Positions 1-9,660 of a DNA stretch of 54,876 bases are shown in pieces (positions within the stretch are counted from its first letter, which is position 1; each line of letters begins with the position of its first letter). The stretch is from JAGMXM01 sp964458325 (lineage in GTDB: Bacteria > Verrucomicrobiota > Verrucomicrobiia > Limisphaerales > UBA1319), in the NCBI GenBank assembly GCA_964458325.1, contig CAYWIM010000020.1, positions 1-54,876 on the forward strand. Reading direction: 5' to 3'. The notes under the pieces are model-generated. The model worked only from the letters and a program-made list of their open reading frames with translations. It was not told where the DNA came from and made no database searches. Both the position numbers and the translations under genes were made by a program.

Positions 1-117
1 GGCAGCTGCGGACGAGGACGTCCGCGGTCCGGAAGATTGGGAGCGGCCACTCCGTAGGCGCCGCGTGGATGGCTGCAGGCCTGGAGATCCGGAATGGACT
101 CGGCCTTCGATCGCAGC

Positions 118-3100
118 CTACAGCGGCGGATCGAGAGTGAGGATGAACTGGTTTTGCGGATCGGTCTTGTAGGTTCCGTGGAGGGGGGAATAGGCCTTGA
201 CGTGGACCGTTCGCCCGTCGGGCAGGAACTCGAGCAGCCGCAGCACCGCCTCGCCCCCCATGGTCTGCATCTGATAGTTGACGAGCATCTGGTGGACGAT
301 GTGGCCGGCATCGTTCGGCGTCGAGAGCCGGCCCAGGCCGTCATGGAGCACGTGGCCGCTGATCACCATCGTGAAGCTCGGGTGGATCCGGACCAGCTTT
401 TGCCAGAGCTCCTCGCCGTCGTTGGCGCCGTCGGGATCGGAGGCGGTCGCGTAGGAGTGCGGATTCCAGATCTGCGCGGATCCTTTCCTGGCCCAGTCGT
501 AGCGCGTGTTATCATCGTAAATAAACGCGTGCGTGATCAGAATGACGCGGCGGGCCGGATATTGACCGACAACCGCGTTGGCCCACTCGACGACGGAATT
601 GCGCGGCCCGAACTCGAGGGCGAGCACGAGCCAGTCCGCGCCCCCGGCGGAGAAGAGGTGATAGCTGTTGTCGAGCCGGCCCGGCTCTTTGACGCCGCCG
701 AACGTGGGCCAGGATACGCAGCTGGATACAGGGAAGAAATCGTTGAAGAACGTGGTGCGATTGGCGGTGCCGCCGTTGGGGCCGTAGTCATGGTTCCCGG
801 GGGCGATGGCATACGGCACCAAGCCGTCGAGGAAGGCAAAGGCATCGCGCGCCACCCTCCATTGGTTGGTCAGGTTATTGTTCGTCACATCGCCCAGGTG
901 GAGAACGTATTGGATGTTGTGGCGCTGGCGGTTCTGGGCAATCCATCGGGTCTGGTCCTTGAACAGATCGGGATAAGACATCGCATACACCTGAGTATCC
1001 GGCAGCACCGCCAGGGTCCACGATCCGGGCACGAACGGGAGCGCGTCCTGGGGCCGGGAGGGTTGAGCCAGGCGGCAGAAAGCGCGGGAGGCGGGCAGAG
1101 CCGAGGTGATGGTGGTGGAGGCTTGCGTCTGGACCAGCGTGGTCCAGGGGCCCGCGGGATCCGCCGCCACCTCGAGGCTGTAGCGCGCGCCAGTGTTGTT
1201 GGAGACAAGCAGCATCCCGAGGTTTCCATCGACTCGGAGGCTTTCGATGCGAAAGACATCGGGAGCCTTCGGATGGGTGCCATTTTGGAATTCCTGCTGA
1301 TTGGTCCGGCCGTCGCGATCGGGGTCTTCGCCGGGAAGGGCGGCCAGGTCGCCGAACCAGCCCATCTCCCATTCATCCGTGAGGCCATCGCCGTCGCTGT
1401 CATGGGTGAACGTTGCCGTCAGCGAGTAGGGCTGGGTCATCTCGAGGGTCAGCGTCGGTGTGGTGGCGAGGGAATCGCCCCGCCAGCCCGCAAAGGCATA
1501 GCCGGGCGCGGGCAGCGCGGTGACCGTGACCCTCGATCCTTCGGGGAACCACTCGCCTGGCGGGGCTGCCGCCGTTCCGCCGGCCTGGCTGGCCACGCTC
1601 AGACGGTGCTCCGTCCGCCATTGCCAGTGGATGCGGGAAAAGGACTCGAGGGTGAACGTGACGTTCGAGCCGGCGCCGCTGGCCGGCACCGAGCCTGACC
1701 CGCTCCAGCCGCTCGGAAACTGCCGGGTGCGCTCCCCGAGGATCGGGTCGCCCGCCGACGCTGTAATCCGCGCGCCTGCCGCGTAGCCAGTCATGCCTTT
1801 GGGCGGATCCGGGCTGCCACAGGGCGAGGAGACATAAAGCGGCGTGCCGTCGTGCACTGCGACCGAGTCGAACTCCGTCATCGCCATCGCCCAGCTGAAC
1901 AGCCCGATCCGGCCTGCGTCCACGGTCGTGCCAGCCACAGTGAACGGGCCATAGTCGTATGCCGCGGCAACACCGTCCGGGTCCGACACAACGTGCACTT
2001 CGAGGATCTGGCCGCGGATGGCGGCCACCAGATCGTAGGGCGTCTCCGCCACGGGATCGTATTGGACTCGATTCTCGCGATAGATCTCCGTGTAAACGCC
2101 CTGGACACATTTCTGAATGGACAGCCCCCTCGGCGGCCCAATCGACGAGCTCTGCGAGCGCAGGGCGATCCGATAGAAATTCGTCGGATTCGCATACCGC
2201 AACAGGATCCCATGGGCGTCGTCGTCATGGGGGAGGATGCGCGCGCGGGCCGCGTAATCGGTCCAGCGGGATTCGCCGGCGACCAGCGTCGGCCCGGTGA
2301 AGTCGACCTGGCCGGAGGCGTCATTGCCGGCGTAGCAATCGCTGTTTTCGACCAGCGCGCCCGAGGGGCCGGCCGGGCCCACGCAGAGCGACCAGAGGGG
2401 CTGGAGATTGCCGCTGCCGAGAGCCGAGCTGCCGCTGGCGCGCGGCGGGACCACTGGAGTCCAGTGGTCCAGGGCATTGGGATTGCCCGCCAGCGGCGCC
2501 GGGCTGAGGCTGAGATTGCCGATCCGAAAGCCCAGCGGGCCGGCTCCGCCGCTCATGCCCCACGTGAAGATCCCGACGCGGCCCGCGGGGGAGGCGGGCA
2601 ACGGCTGGCTGGTGACGAGGCGATAGGTCGTGGGCGCGCCCGAGGGATTGTCCACCACCGTCAACGTGAGGCGGGCCGAGGTATCCGTCGAGATCGTGAC
2701 ATCGAACGGGCGGCCGGCGGTGTTGACGAAGGTCTGCGTGTAACCTTTCGTGCCTGCGCCGTGAAGGACGGACGTCACGCCATTGGCCTTGCGGTCGACG
2801 CTCCAGCCGGTCCACGGGAATCCCGACGCGCGCGATTGCCGGGCGAAGGTGACGCGATAGAAATTGTCCTCGTCGGTGAAGCCGAAGATCAGGCCGAAGC
2901 CATCGTCGTCGCCGGCAGTGAGCCGGGCGCTGAAGGTGAAGTTGACCGCGGTGGGCGCGTCGTTGACGAGCATGGGCGCGATGGCGTTTGGCGAGTAGCT
3001 GGCGCTGTCGGTGTAGATGTTGCTCTGCTCGACGAAGGCGCCGCTGACGATGTCGTATTGCCATCGGAGCGGGCCATCGAGGTAAGCGCCCTCCGGCTGG

Positions 3101-3270
3101 ACCGCCGTCCAGCCGGGGATGCCGCGATCGAAGCCGTCCTCGAACAGGAGGTCTGCGACGGCGCGGGAGGGAGGCCGCAGCGCGAGGGCGGAGCCGACGA
3201 GCAGCAGGATCAGGCGCGACCTCGAGAGGAAGAGATCACGGGGGGAGCGCAAGGTTGGGCTGGATGTCAT
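118..3270 (-). CDS. Secreted laminin-G-like protein with C-terminal calcineurin-like phosphoesterase domain
   Basis: Predicted 1050-residue exported protein. The ATG at 3270 is preferred over longer in-frame starts because it puts a signal peptide (about residues 1-39, hydrophobic LILLLVGSALAL, cleavage near RAVA) at the N-terminus. Two concanavalin/laminin-G-like beta-sandwich segments follow (about 40-255 and 265-475), then an InlB B-like repeat (about 555-620, ending in FAGWRGD) and an Asp-rich thrombospondin-3-like calcium motif (DSDGDGLTDEWE near 623). The C-terminal part (about 748-1050) carries the metallophosphoesterase signature in order: LPDTQ, HLGDVTNN, PGNHDYG, LITHAF and SGHV. 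These would bind two metals and hydrolyse a phosphoester; the substrate is unknown. The N-terminal half is paralogous to the gene ending at 6085. Positions 1-117 beyond its stop hold only a 7-bp hairpin (8-25) and no gene that I can see. Confidence 0.85.
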   Translation of the reverse strand: MTSSPTLRSPRDLFLSRSRLILLLVGSALALRPPSRAVADLLFEDGFDRGIPGWTAVQPEGAYLDGPLRWQYDIVSGAFVEQSNIYTDSASYSPNAIAPMLVNDAPTAVNFTFSARLTAGDDDGFGLIFGFTDEDNFYRVTFARQSRASGFPWTGWSVDRKANGVTSVLHGAGTKGYTQTFVNTAGRPFDVTISTDTSARLTLTVVDNPSGAPTTYRLVTSQPLPASPAGRVGIFTWGMSGGAGPLGFRIGNLSLSPAPLAGNPNALDHWTPVVPPRASGSSALGSGNLQPLWSLCVGPAGPSGALVENSDCYAGNDASGQVDFTGPTLVAGESRWTDYAARARILPHDDDAHGILLRYANPTNFYRIALRSQSSSIGPPRGLSIQKCVQGVYTEIYRENRVQYDPVAETPYDLVAAIRGQILEVHVVSDPDGVAAAYDYGPFTVAGTTVDAGRIGLFSWAMAMTEFDSVAVHDGTPLYVSSPCGSPDPPKGMTGYAAGARITASAGDPILGERTRQFPSGWSGSGSVPASGAGSNVTFTLESFSRIHWQWRTEHRLSVASQAGGTAAAPPGEWFPEGSRVTVTALPAPGYAFAGWRGDSLATTPTLTLEMTQPYSLTATFTHDSDGDGLTDEWEMGWFGDLAALPGEDPDRDGRTNQQEFQNGTHPKAPDVFRIESLRVDGNLGMLLVSNNTGARYSLEVAADPAGPWTTLVQTQASTTITSALPASRAFCRLAQPSRPQDALPFVPGSWTLAVLPDTQVYAMSYPDLFKDQTRWIAQNRQRHNIQYVLHLGDVTNNNLTNQWRVARDAFAFLDGLVPYAIAPGNHDYGPNGGTANRTTFFNDFFPVSSCVSWPTFGGVKEPGRLDNSYHLFSAGGADWLVLALEFGPRNSVVEWANAVVGQYPARRVILITHAFIYDDNTRYDWARKGSAQIWNPHSYATASDPDGANDGEELWQKLVRIHPSFTMVISGHVLHDGLGRLSTPNDAGHIVHQMLVNYQMQTMGGEAVLRLLEFLPDGRTVHVKAYSPLHGTYKTDPQNQFILTLDPPL

Positions 3271-3407
3271 GTGAGAAATCCGGGCGAGGATGCCCGCCCC
3301 GGAGAAGGCTCGAGGCCGGCTCTCAGCCAAGGGTGTGATCAAGGGGCTGAACAATGAGCGGCGGCATTCTCCCGGCGCCAGAGGCGCATTGTTCCAATGT
3401 CCGCTCA

Positions 3408-4670
3408 TCATTCGTCCCAGTCCGGATATTGCTTGGGTGGCTTGCCGTGGGACTCGATCACCTTCGAACTGCGAATCGACGCATCCGGAGCCTGGATCCG
3501 GTCCAGCCGGACGAGAAACCGCCAGGCATCGCCAAAGTCGAAACAGAATTTCATGGTTTGGCCTTTCTCGAGCCCGGTGTTGCCGATTGAGATCTGGTCG
3601 GCCCAAGGCCCTTCCTCGCAGCATGGATGGTTATAGCATCGGGCTTTGCCGAGCCGATCCCGGTAGCGGAACTCGTAGAGGTGGTCGTCGTCATCGAACT
3701 GGAAGGCGCGGAGAATGGCTTGGGCAAGATGATGCAAGGAGAGATCTCCGGGCGCGACGATGCGGAACCAGGCGCTGGAATCGAAGTAGCGCGGATCGAG
3801 ACAGACCTTGAAGACGCAGAGTCCCTTGCCGAGAGAGGGCGCAGCCGGTGCATACACCTTCTGCCAGTCCGGAAAATGCTTCTGAAAAGCAGGCTGCAAA
3901 GATCCGAAACCGGCCTCCTCGTCCTGTTCGATAAAGCAGAGATCAACAGAGTCCTCGATCTCGAAGAATGCGATGAGCGTCCCAGCCACAGCTTCGCCCC
4001 ATGGGGTGCGCCGTCCCCGACGCATGAGCCAGCCTCGGTCCTTCTGGGTTCGGCCTTCGAGCGGCCAAGGCTCGACATCGATCAGGCCGAACCGGAGCTG
4101 CAGCTGGACGTTCCAGGTGGGAAATCCCCCCCGGTAATCGTACTTGTGCCATAATTCGTCGAAAGTTTTCCATCGACCCGATGGCAGCCCGGCGAGGAAC
4201 GCGAGGTTTCTCCCGAGCTGTTGACAATCGCGTTGCCGAGTCGATCCCAGCACGCTGTCCTCGGCTAAGAGCAGCCATGCCTCGATCAGCGCGAAGTACT
4301 GCTCGGTGGGATTCAGCGCAGTCCATGCCGCCAGCGCGGGTTCGTGGATGGACAGCCGGTCATGCCCGACATGCACCATGTCCATGACTCGCAAGAGCAC
4401 GTATGGACCGGCGATGTTGGGAAAATCCCTGAGCAAAGGGCGGCTCAGAGCGATGTCGATCGGTTGGCTCAGCTGGCGGTTGAGATCCGGCAGCACAGAG
4501 GATGGCAAATTGCCTTGGTTGCTCTGGCTGCGAATTCCCCCGACACCGATGAACTCGATCAGCTTCTGGATATCGGCGCAGATGGTTCCCGGTCCGCTCG
4601 CCGAAATCTGTTGCTCGGTCAGGAACCGCTCGAACTGTGCGACGGTCGCCATCAGTTTTTTCTTGGACAT
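3408..4670 (-). CDS. pRiA4b ORF-3-like domain protein
   Basis: Predicted 420-residue cytoplasmic protein. The C-terminal third matches the plasmid pRiA4b ORF-3 (IS1096 TnpR-like) pattern: a beta strand (VFKVCLDPRYFDSSAWFRIV), a helix of the LHHLAQAILRAFQFDDDDHLYEF type, and a final FCFDFGDAWRFLVRLD segment corresponding to the family's Y-x-Y-D-F-G-D-x-W core. The first 270 residues are helical and unrecognised, and contain no catalytic motif that I can identify. The ATG at 4670 is chosen because AGAGG lies about 9 bases upstream and the sequence then reads MSKKKLMATVAQF; a longer in-frame start gives a basic leader with no support. The family is common but has no established biochemical role. 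The gene lies 137 bases upstream of the phosphoesterase gene on the same strand, and that gap contains no other gene. Confidence 0.75.
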   Translation of the reverse strand: MSKKKLMATVAQFERFLTEQQISASGPGTICADIQKLIEFIGVGGIRSQSNQGNLPSSVLPDLNRQLSQPIDIALSRPLLRDFPNIAGPYVLLRVMDMVHVGHDRLSIHEPALAAWTALNPTEQYFALIEAWLLLAEDSVLGSTRQRDCQQLGRNLAFLAGLPSGRWKTFDELWHKYDYRGGFPTWNVQLQLRFGLIDVEPWPLEGRTQKDRGWLMRRGRRTPWGEAVAGTLIAFFEIEDSVDLCFIEQDEEAGFGSLQPAFQKHFPDWQKVYAPAAPSLGKGLCVFKVCLDPRYFDSSAWFRIVAPGDLSLHHLAQAILRAFQFDDDDHLYEFRYRDRLGKARCYNHPCCEEGPWADQISIGNTGLEKGQTMKFCFDFGDAWRFLVRLDRIQAPDASIRSSKVIESHGKPPKQYPDWDE

Positions 4671-4857
4671 ATTTATTGCCTCTGGCTCGACCATGGGTGT
4701 CGGCCTGATTCCGCCATGCTGCCGCCGTTGGTATGCGGCCAGGATCACCCTTGTGAGCAGGATTCGCAATTCGATTTTGCTGCCGGAGGGGCTCTGGCTC
4801 GGATCCGAGGCGGGGCTCGCGGGTCTAAACCGTCAAGAACCTCGCAAACCGGCTCTT

Positions 4858-5378
4858 GATGTAGCCGAGGATCCAATCCCGCTCCTCGATGCCTATGTCG
4901 GTGAATACTTGCGCGAGGAAATTCTGGCCGAATCGATCACCCGAAACCTGCCCGCATTTCAGCGCTTCCTCGAGGTTGCCTCGCTGGCGAACGGCCAGGT
5001 GGTCAATTTCTCGAACATCGCCCGCGAAGTGGGCCTGTCGATACCCAGTATCCGCGGCTACTTTGAGACATGGAAATCCGGGCCCACGCCAGCTATCGGC
5101 GAAACCGGTATCCGATCGCCTATTGGCGGACGTCGTCGGGCTTCGAGGTGGATTTCGTCTTGGCTGACGGCGCCGTGGCCATCGAGGTGAAATCCACCGA
5201 GAATCCGACCAGCGATCACCTCAGGGGTCTTCGCGCCTGGCGGGACGAACAGAAATCGAAGCGGCTGATTCTGGTCAGCCGCGCTCCTCGCATGCGCAAG
5301 ACCAAAGACGGCATCGAAATCATGCCCTGGCACTCCTTTCTCCGGCAGCTTTGGGATGATGAATATCCGCTCGATTGA
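4858..5378 (+). pseudogene. Remnant of an AAA ATPase with DUF4143 C-terminal domain
   Basis: Two reading-frame fragments together resemble the C-terminal half of the ATP-binding/DUF4143 family. The first frame (about 4858-5067) encodes the conserved stretch with YLREEI, RNLPAFQRFLEVASL and SIRGYFE. The second frame (about 5067-5378) encodes RAHASYRR, YPIAYWRTSSGFEVDFVL, AIEVKST and a terminal IMPWHSFLRQLW. The join at about 5067 changes frame and skips the segment that normally lies between GYFE and the YRR motif, so this looks like an internal deletion. The N-terminal ATPase with its Walker motifs is absent upstream. I read it as a dead gene. Intact members are stand-alone ATPases often linked to mobile or defence loci, but their role is not established. 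Confidence 0.7.
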
Positions 5379-5388
5379 GACGCTGGGG

Positions 5389-6072
5389 TTACCGTTGCCC
5401 GTAAGGTTTGGTTCCGACGCCGGAGGTCATCCAGCTCTCGTGGAGGGCCTCCGAGGTCCGCCGCCCGGCCACCCATTCGGCATGGCCGTCCACGAATCCC
5501 CAGTTCCAGCCTTTCTCGGTGTGGTTGTTGATCGGGTCCGGCGAGTTGTTGGCGTCGTCGGCCACGGAGGAGAGGTCGTCGTCGGCGTCCAGAACGATCA
5601 CGATCTTAGTGGGGGCGAACGCGGTCGTCTGGGGACTTTTCCGGACGTTATGGCGGTCGCCGCGCTCGAAGAAGCCGAAGAACTCGTAGCTGTGGCCGCC
5701 TTTGTTGTGGGTGCGGTCGCCGTGAGCGGTTGTTTCGAGGTCGAGGAGCTTGCCGTTGCGGTCCTTGACGTTTTCGCGGACGACGTTGCGAGTGCTAGGG
5801 CAGACGAAGGTCTTGGGGGTGGGCAGGTAGCGGGGATAGAACGAGAGCGGGGCCTCGTCGCTGCCGATCGAGGCGGTGTTGTAATAATAGCCGGGATAAT
5901 CCTCGCTGTAGAGATAGGCCGCGAACATGATCTGGCGGGTGTTGTTTTGGCAGCCGATGCGCCGGGACCGTTCCGCGGCCTTGGACAAGGCCGGCAGGAG
6001 CATGCTGGCGAGGATCGCGATGATCGCGATCACCACCAGCAGCTCGATCAGGGTGAAGCCACGCCGGTTCAT
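5389..6072 (-). CDS. Type II secretion/pilus-like prepilin (pseudopilin, H-X9-DG type)
   Basis: Predicted 227-residue protein that begins MNRRGFTLIELLVVIAIIAI. This is a class III signal: the short basic leader is cut after Gly5, Phe is methylated, and Glu10 (Glu5 of the mature protein) sits in the hydrophobic helix. The C-terminal globular part ends with WNWGFVDGHAEWV, the aspartate/glycine-histidine signature of the very large prepilin families of Verrucomicrobia, Planctomycetes and Lentisphaerae. It starts 12 bases after the stop of the 1191-residue secreted protein on the same strand, so the two are probably co-transcribed. No other secretion or pilus gene is adjacent, and the PilT-like ATPase at 13138 belongs to a separate operon. 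The function is therefore open: minor pseudopilin or a surface protein assembled by a distant machine. Confidence 0.8.
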   Translation of the reverse strand: MNRRGFTLIELLVVIAIIAILASMLLPALSKAAERSRRIGCQNNTRQIMFAAYLYSEDYPGYYYNTASIGSDEAPLSFYPRYLPTPKTFVCPSTRNVVRENVKDRNGKLLDLETTAHGDRTHNKGGHSYEFFGFFERGDRHNVRKSPQTTAFAPTKIVIVLDADDDLSSVADDANNSPDPINNHTEKGWNWGFVDGHAEWVAGRRTSEALHESWMTSGVGTKPYGQR

Positions 6073-6084
6073 AGCGATCTGGAT

Positions 6085-9000
6085 CTACCGCCGCAGCCGG
6101 AAGAACTCCGCCCCGGCGCCTGTGCCAATCGGCGTCGACCACTGAGCGCCGGTCTGGCCGGTCGCGGCGTCCGACCACGAGCCGGGCAGCAGGGTGGGCG
6201 AGCGCTCCACCGCATAGGCGCCCCCGCCGGGATTCTCGATCTCGAGATGGAGCGTGGCGCCCTCGATCCAGACCCGGGTGATCTTGAGATCCCCGGCGGG
6301 CTCTCGATCGGGCAGGCTGTAGGCTCGGGCGTAGAGGAAATGCGCGTCCGTCTCGCCCCAGCAAGCCAGGCCGAACCGGTTGGTGGCAACGCCTGACGCG
6401 CCCGCCCAGCTCCAGGTCTGGACGATGGCGGGGTCATCGAGCGGCCGCGTGGTGAGCGTGCATTGGCCGTTGTTGTTGGCGAACGTGATGCCGAATGGGC
6501 TGCCGACCTGGTAGATGAAGTTGGTGTCGCCCAGGAACACATCGGACCAGGCGCCATCGACCTTGCGGCTGACGTTCACGCCCTGGGGGACGCGGCCGTT
6601 GGCGGTGGGCTCGCCGACAAACAGGACGCGCGAGTAATTGTTGGTGTCCTGGTAATCGTAAACGAATCCGATCCCGTCATTGTCGAAGGGGTGGAACCCG
6701 ATCTCGAGGCAGTAATCGGGGGTTGCGAGGGCAGGGGATAGCAAGGCCGTCCCCTCGGCATCCGCCCGCGGCTGCACGGAGCTGCCGGTGGCCGGCGTGC
6801 CATAGTCGGACGTCTGCAGGATGGTGCCGTGCGCGGTGACCGCCCAGGAAGAGGCGGGGGCGGCGTCGCCGGGCGGGTTCACCCAGCCGGCCGGGAGCTG
6901 GGCTGCCAGCGGAACGGCCTCCCAATCCTCGCGGAACACCTCCTGGCTGGCGACCTTGACGACCACGTCTTCGATGAGCACGCCAGCATCGACCGGGTTG
7001 GTCGCTGTGGCGGTGGCGCCTCCTTGCTGGCCCCAGAGGCCGACCCCGACGCGGCCGTACGCATGATCGGGATCCCAGAATGGGAGAATGTGCTCGTTGC
7101 CGATCTCCCAATCGTTCAAGGCTGCGCTCCAGCCGACAACCCGGACTTCGAAGTCCGGGCCAGTCGCGGTCACCGTCATGCGGATCCGCTTGTACCAGCC
7201 GACGTCGGTCGGGTCGGTTGCGATCGATGGATCAGCCGTCAGCTGGCTGAACATGCCGTCCGTCTGTTTCTGGACGCTCACGCCGAACGGGGCGCGCCAG
7301 GCGGCGTTGTTGTTATCGCCGCAAATGGTGACGCGATACCAGTTCAGCTCGTCCCGGTAGCGGAAGTAAAGGCAGTTGCCGTCGTTGTCGCCGACGCTGA
7401 AGGTGGCTTCGGCGGTGAAGTTGGTCCAATCGGGATTCCAGATGTTGGTTCGGATGACGATGCGCGGGCCTTCGAAGCTGACGTTATCGACGGCATTGGT
7501 CCCGAAATAGTTGGTATCATTGGCGTCGCGGTAATCGTTGCTGTTTTCCCACACCCCGCGGAAGCCGCCGCCGAAGTCCCTGACGATCAGCTGACCGGGC
7601 AGGATCGGGTCGCGCTGGACGTTCAACCACCGGGAATCGAGACCGTCGGAGACGATCAGCGCCTCGGCAAAGTTCGGATCGGTGCCGTTCTGGTATTCGA
7701 CGAGATTGCTTTTGCCATCGTGGTCGGCGTCGTCGCCGGGCAGTGCGGTCAGGTTGGTGAAGTTGGACTGCTCCCACGAGTCGGGCAAGCCATCGTTGTC
7801 GGTGTCGGCCTCGAAACGGGCGGCCAGCGTGTAGGGACGGTTCATCGTGAGATCGAGGGTGGGGACAGAGGACGCGAAATCTCCAGACCAGCCGGCAAAG
7901 AGGAATCCGGCGCTCGGGGTTGCGGTGACCACGATGTTCGTCCCTTCAGGCAGCCATTCGGCGGCGGGAGCGCTGAGAGTGCCTCCGGGGCCCGCCGTGG
8001 CGGCCAGGCGCAATTCGGTGCGCCAGTCCCAGACAATCGACGAGATGTTGTTGATGGTGAAGGTCACTTGCGGCTCCGTCCCGCTGGGCGGCACGGATCC
8101 GGCGCCCGTCCAGCCGGTCGAGATCCGGCGCACGCCGGGATACTGTTCGAACGGGCTCGGCACGGATGCGGTCACCGAAGAGCCGGCAGGGTAGCCGTAC
8201 AGGCCCACGGCCGGCTCGGGATTGCCATAGAGGGACGTGATCTGAAGCGGCAGGCCGTCGATGCCATAGACCCGCACGAAATCGGTTTCGAGGCGGGACA
8301 TGGCCCAACTGAACACGCCGATCTTGCCGGTGGCGAGCGTGGCGCCGGTGAAGTCGAATGGACCGTAGGAATAGATTTGGGCGGCGCCGAGCGGGTTGGC
8401 GACGACCTGGACTTGGAGCCGGTCGCCCACCATCGCGGCCGTGATGTCGTAAGGCACATTGGAAGGGGGTGCGAATTGAGGCGTGGTTTCGTAAAAGACC
8501 TCTTCCCACACACCGCCCACCACTTTCTGAACGGACAGGCCGCGGCGAATGCCCGAGCCTGAGCTCTGAGCCCGGAGGGCGATCCGATAAAAGTTGAGCG
8601 GGTCCTGGTATCGCAGGACGATGCCGTGGCCGTCGTCGTCGGCGGGAATGAGGCGGGCGGTGTAAACGTAGTTGGACCAGGAAGCATCCCCGGCCACCAC
8701 CGTTGCCGCGGGAAAGTCCACCTGGCCGTCCGTCGTGTTGCCGCCGAGGGCATCGCTGTTTTCGTGGAGGGTTCCCCATTGTCCGTTTAGCCCCAGAGCG
8801 AGCGACCAGATGGGGATGCCGCTGTTGGCGCCCGCGGGATCGTATCCGGCGCCGTTGGCGCGGAGAGTGACGAGCGGCGTCCAATCGGTCAGCGCGTTCG
8901 GATTGCCCGCCAGCCTGACGGGTTCGAGTGTCGGATTCAGAATGCGAAATCCGCGCACCGACGTGCCGCTCATGCCCCAGGTCATGAGGCCGACCCGGCC

Positions 9001-9660
9001 CTGAGCCGAGCCGGGCAGCGGCTGCGCCTGGACCAGCGGGTATTCGATGGGCGCATTGTCGGGATCGTCGACGACCGTCAGCGTGAGGAGATTGGCGCTG
9101 CTCACGGTGATCGTGACATCGAACGGTATATACTGGCGGTTGACAAAGGAGGGGATGTGCGAGGGCGTCCCGTCGCCAAACAGCGGCGCCGCCACGCCAT
9201 TGACCTTCCGGTCCACGTTCCATCCGTTCCAGGGGAAGCCCACGGCGGTCCGCACCTGCCGCGTGAACGTCACCCGGTAGAAATTAGTCGGGTCCTGATA
9301 GCCGAAGATCAGGCCAAAGGCGTCGTCGTCTCCGGCGATCAGGCGCGCCTTGAAGGTGAGCGCCGGGCCGGTAACGGCATCGTTGATCAGCATCACGGCC
9401 GTCGCGCTCGGCGCCACGGTCGCAGCGTCGGTGTAAATGTTGCTCTGCTCGATGAACGCGCCGGTGACGATGTCGTATTGCCACCGCATGGGGCCGTCGA
9501 TGTAACTGCCCGCGGGCTGGACGGCCGTCCATCCCGGGATCCCCCGGTCGAAATTGTCCTCGAACAGCAGGATGGCCGGGCCGCCGAATGCCGCCGCGGA
9601 GGTCAGGGCCGCCAGCAGACATGCGCGAAACAATCGGGCGATGGAGTTGCGTGTGCTCAT
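6085..9660 (-). CDS. Large secreted multi-domain laminin-G-like protein
   Basis: Predicted 1191-residue exported protein with an N-terminal signal peptide (about 1-27; hydrophobic core LFRACLLAALTSAAAFG). It contains four beta-sandwich laminin-G/concanavalin-like segments (about 28-245, 250-465, 665-900 and 905-1115), an InlB B-like repeat (about 555-615, FAGWSGDF) and an Asp-rich calcium motif (DTDNDGLPDSWE near 617 and DADHDGKSN just after). The last 70 residues form a beta-rich tail. The first 660 residues align domain by domain with the phosphoesterase protein encoded at 118-3270 and share strings such as DRGIPGWTAVQP, but this copy has further laminin-G-like domains where the other has the enzyme. 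A carbohydrate-binding or cell-surface role is inferred from the folds only. It is divergently transcribed from the ECF sigma gene; the 282-base gap (9661-9942) contains no other gene. Confidence 0.85.
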   Translation of the reverse strand: MSTRNSIARLFRACLLAALTSAAAFGGPAILLFEDNFDRGIPGWTAVQPAGSYIDGPMRWQYDIVTGAFIEQSNIYTDAATVAPSATAVMLINDAVTGPALTFKARLIAGDDDAFGLIFGYQDPTNFYRVTFTRQVRTAVGFPWNGWNVDRKVNGVAAPLFGDGTPSHIPSFVNRQYIPFDVTITVSSANLLTLTVVDDPDNAPIEYPLVQAQPLPGSAQGRVGLMTWGMSGTSVRGFRILNPTLEPVRLAGNPNALTDWTPLVTLRANGAGYDPAGANSGIPIWSLALGLNGQWGTLHENSDALGGNTTDGQVDFPAATVVAGDASWSNYVYTARLIPADDDGHGIVLRYQDPLNFYRIALRAQSSGSGIRRGLSVQKVVGGVWEEVFYETTPQFAPPSNVPYDITAAMVGDRLQVQVVANPLGAAQIYSYGPFDFTGATLATGKIGVFSWAMSRLETDFVRVYGIDGLPLQITSLYGNPEPAVGLYGYPAGSSVTASVPSPFEQYPGVRRISTGWTGAGSVPPSGTEPQVTFTINNISSIVWDWRTELRLAATAGPGGTLSAPAAEWLPEGTNIVVTATPSAGFLFAGWSGDFASSVPTLDLTMNRPYTLAARFEADTDNDGLPDSWEQSNFTNLTALPGDDADHDGKSNLVEYQNGTDPNFAEALIVSDGLDSRWLNVQRDPILPGQLIVRDFGGGFRGVWENSNDYRDANDTNYFGTNAVDNVSFEGPRIVIRTNIWNPDWTNFTAEATFSVGDNDGNCLYFRYRDELNWYRVTICGDNNNAAWRAPFGVSVQKQTDGMFSQLTADPSIATDPTDVGWYKRIRMTVTATGPDFEVRVVGWSAALNDWEIGNEHILPFWDPDHAYGRVGVGLWGQQGGATATATNPVDAGVLIEDVVVKVASQEVFREDWEAVPLAAQLPAGWVNPPGDAAPASSWAVTAHGTILQTSDYGTPATGSSVQPRADAEGTALLSPALATPDYCLEIGFHPFDNDGIGFVYDYQDTNNYSRVLFVGEPTANGRVPQGVNVSRKVDGAWSDVFLGDTNFIYQVGSPFGITFANNNGQCTLTTRPLDDPAIVQTWSWAGASGVATNRFGLACWGETDAHFLYARAYSLPDREPAGDLKITRVWIEGATLHLEIENPGGGAYAVERSPTLLPGSWSDAATGQTGAQWSTPIGTGAGAEFFRLRR

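Noticed and set aside
8..25. GCGGACG/CGTCCGC hairpin near the left edge
   Set aside because: A seven-pair stem with no T run on either strand; could be chance in GC-rich DNA, though it lies beyond the phosphoesterase stop.
6829..8562. 577-codon open frame on the plus strand opposite the large secreted protein
   Set aside because: Complement of a well supported secreted protein with signal peptide and domains; its own translation looks random.
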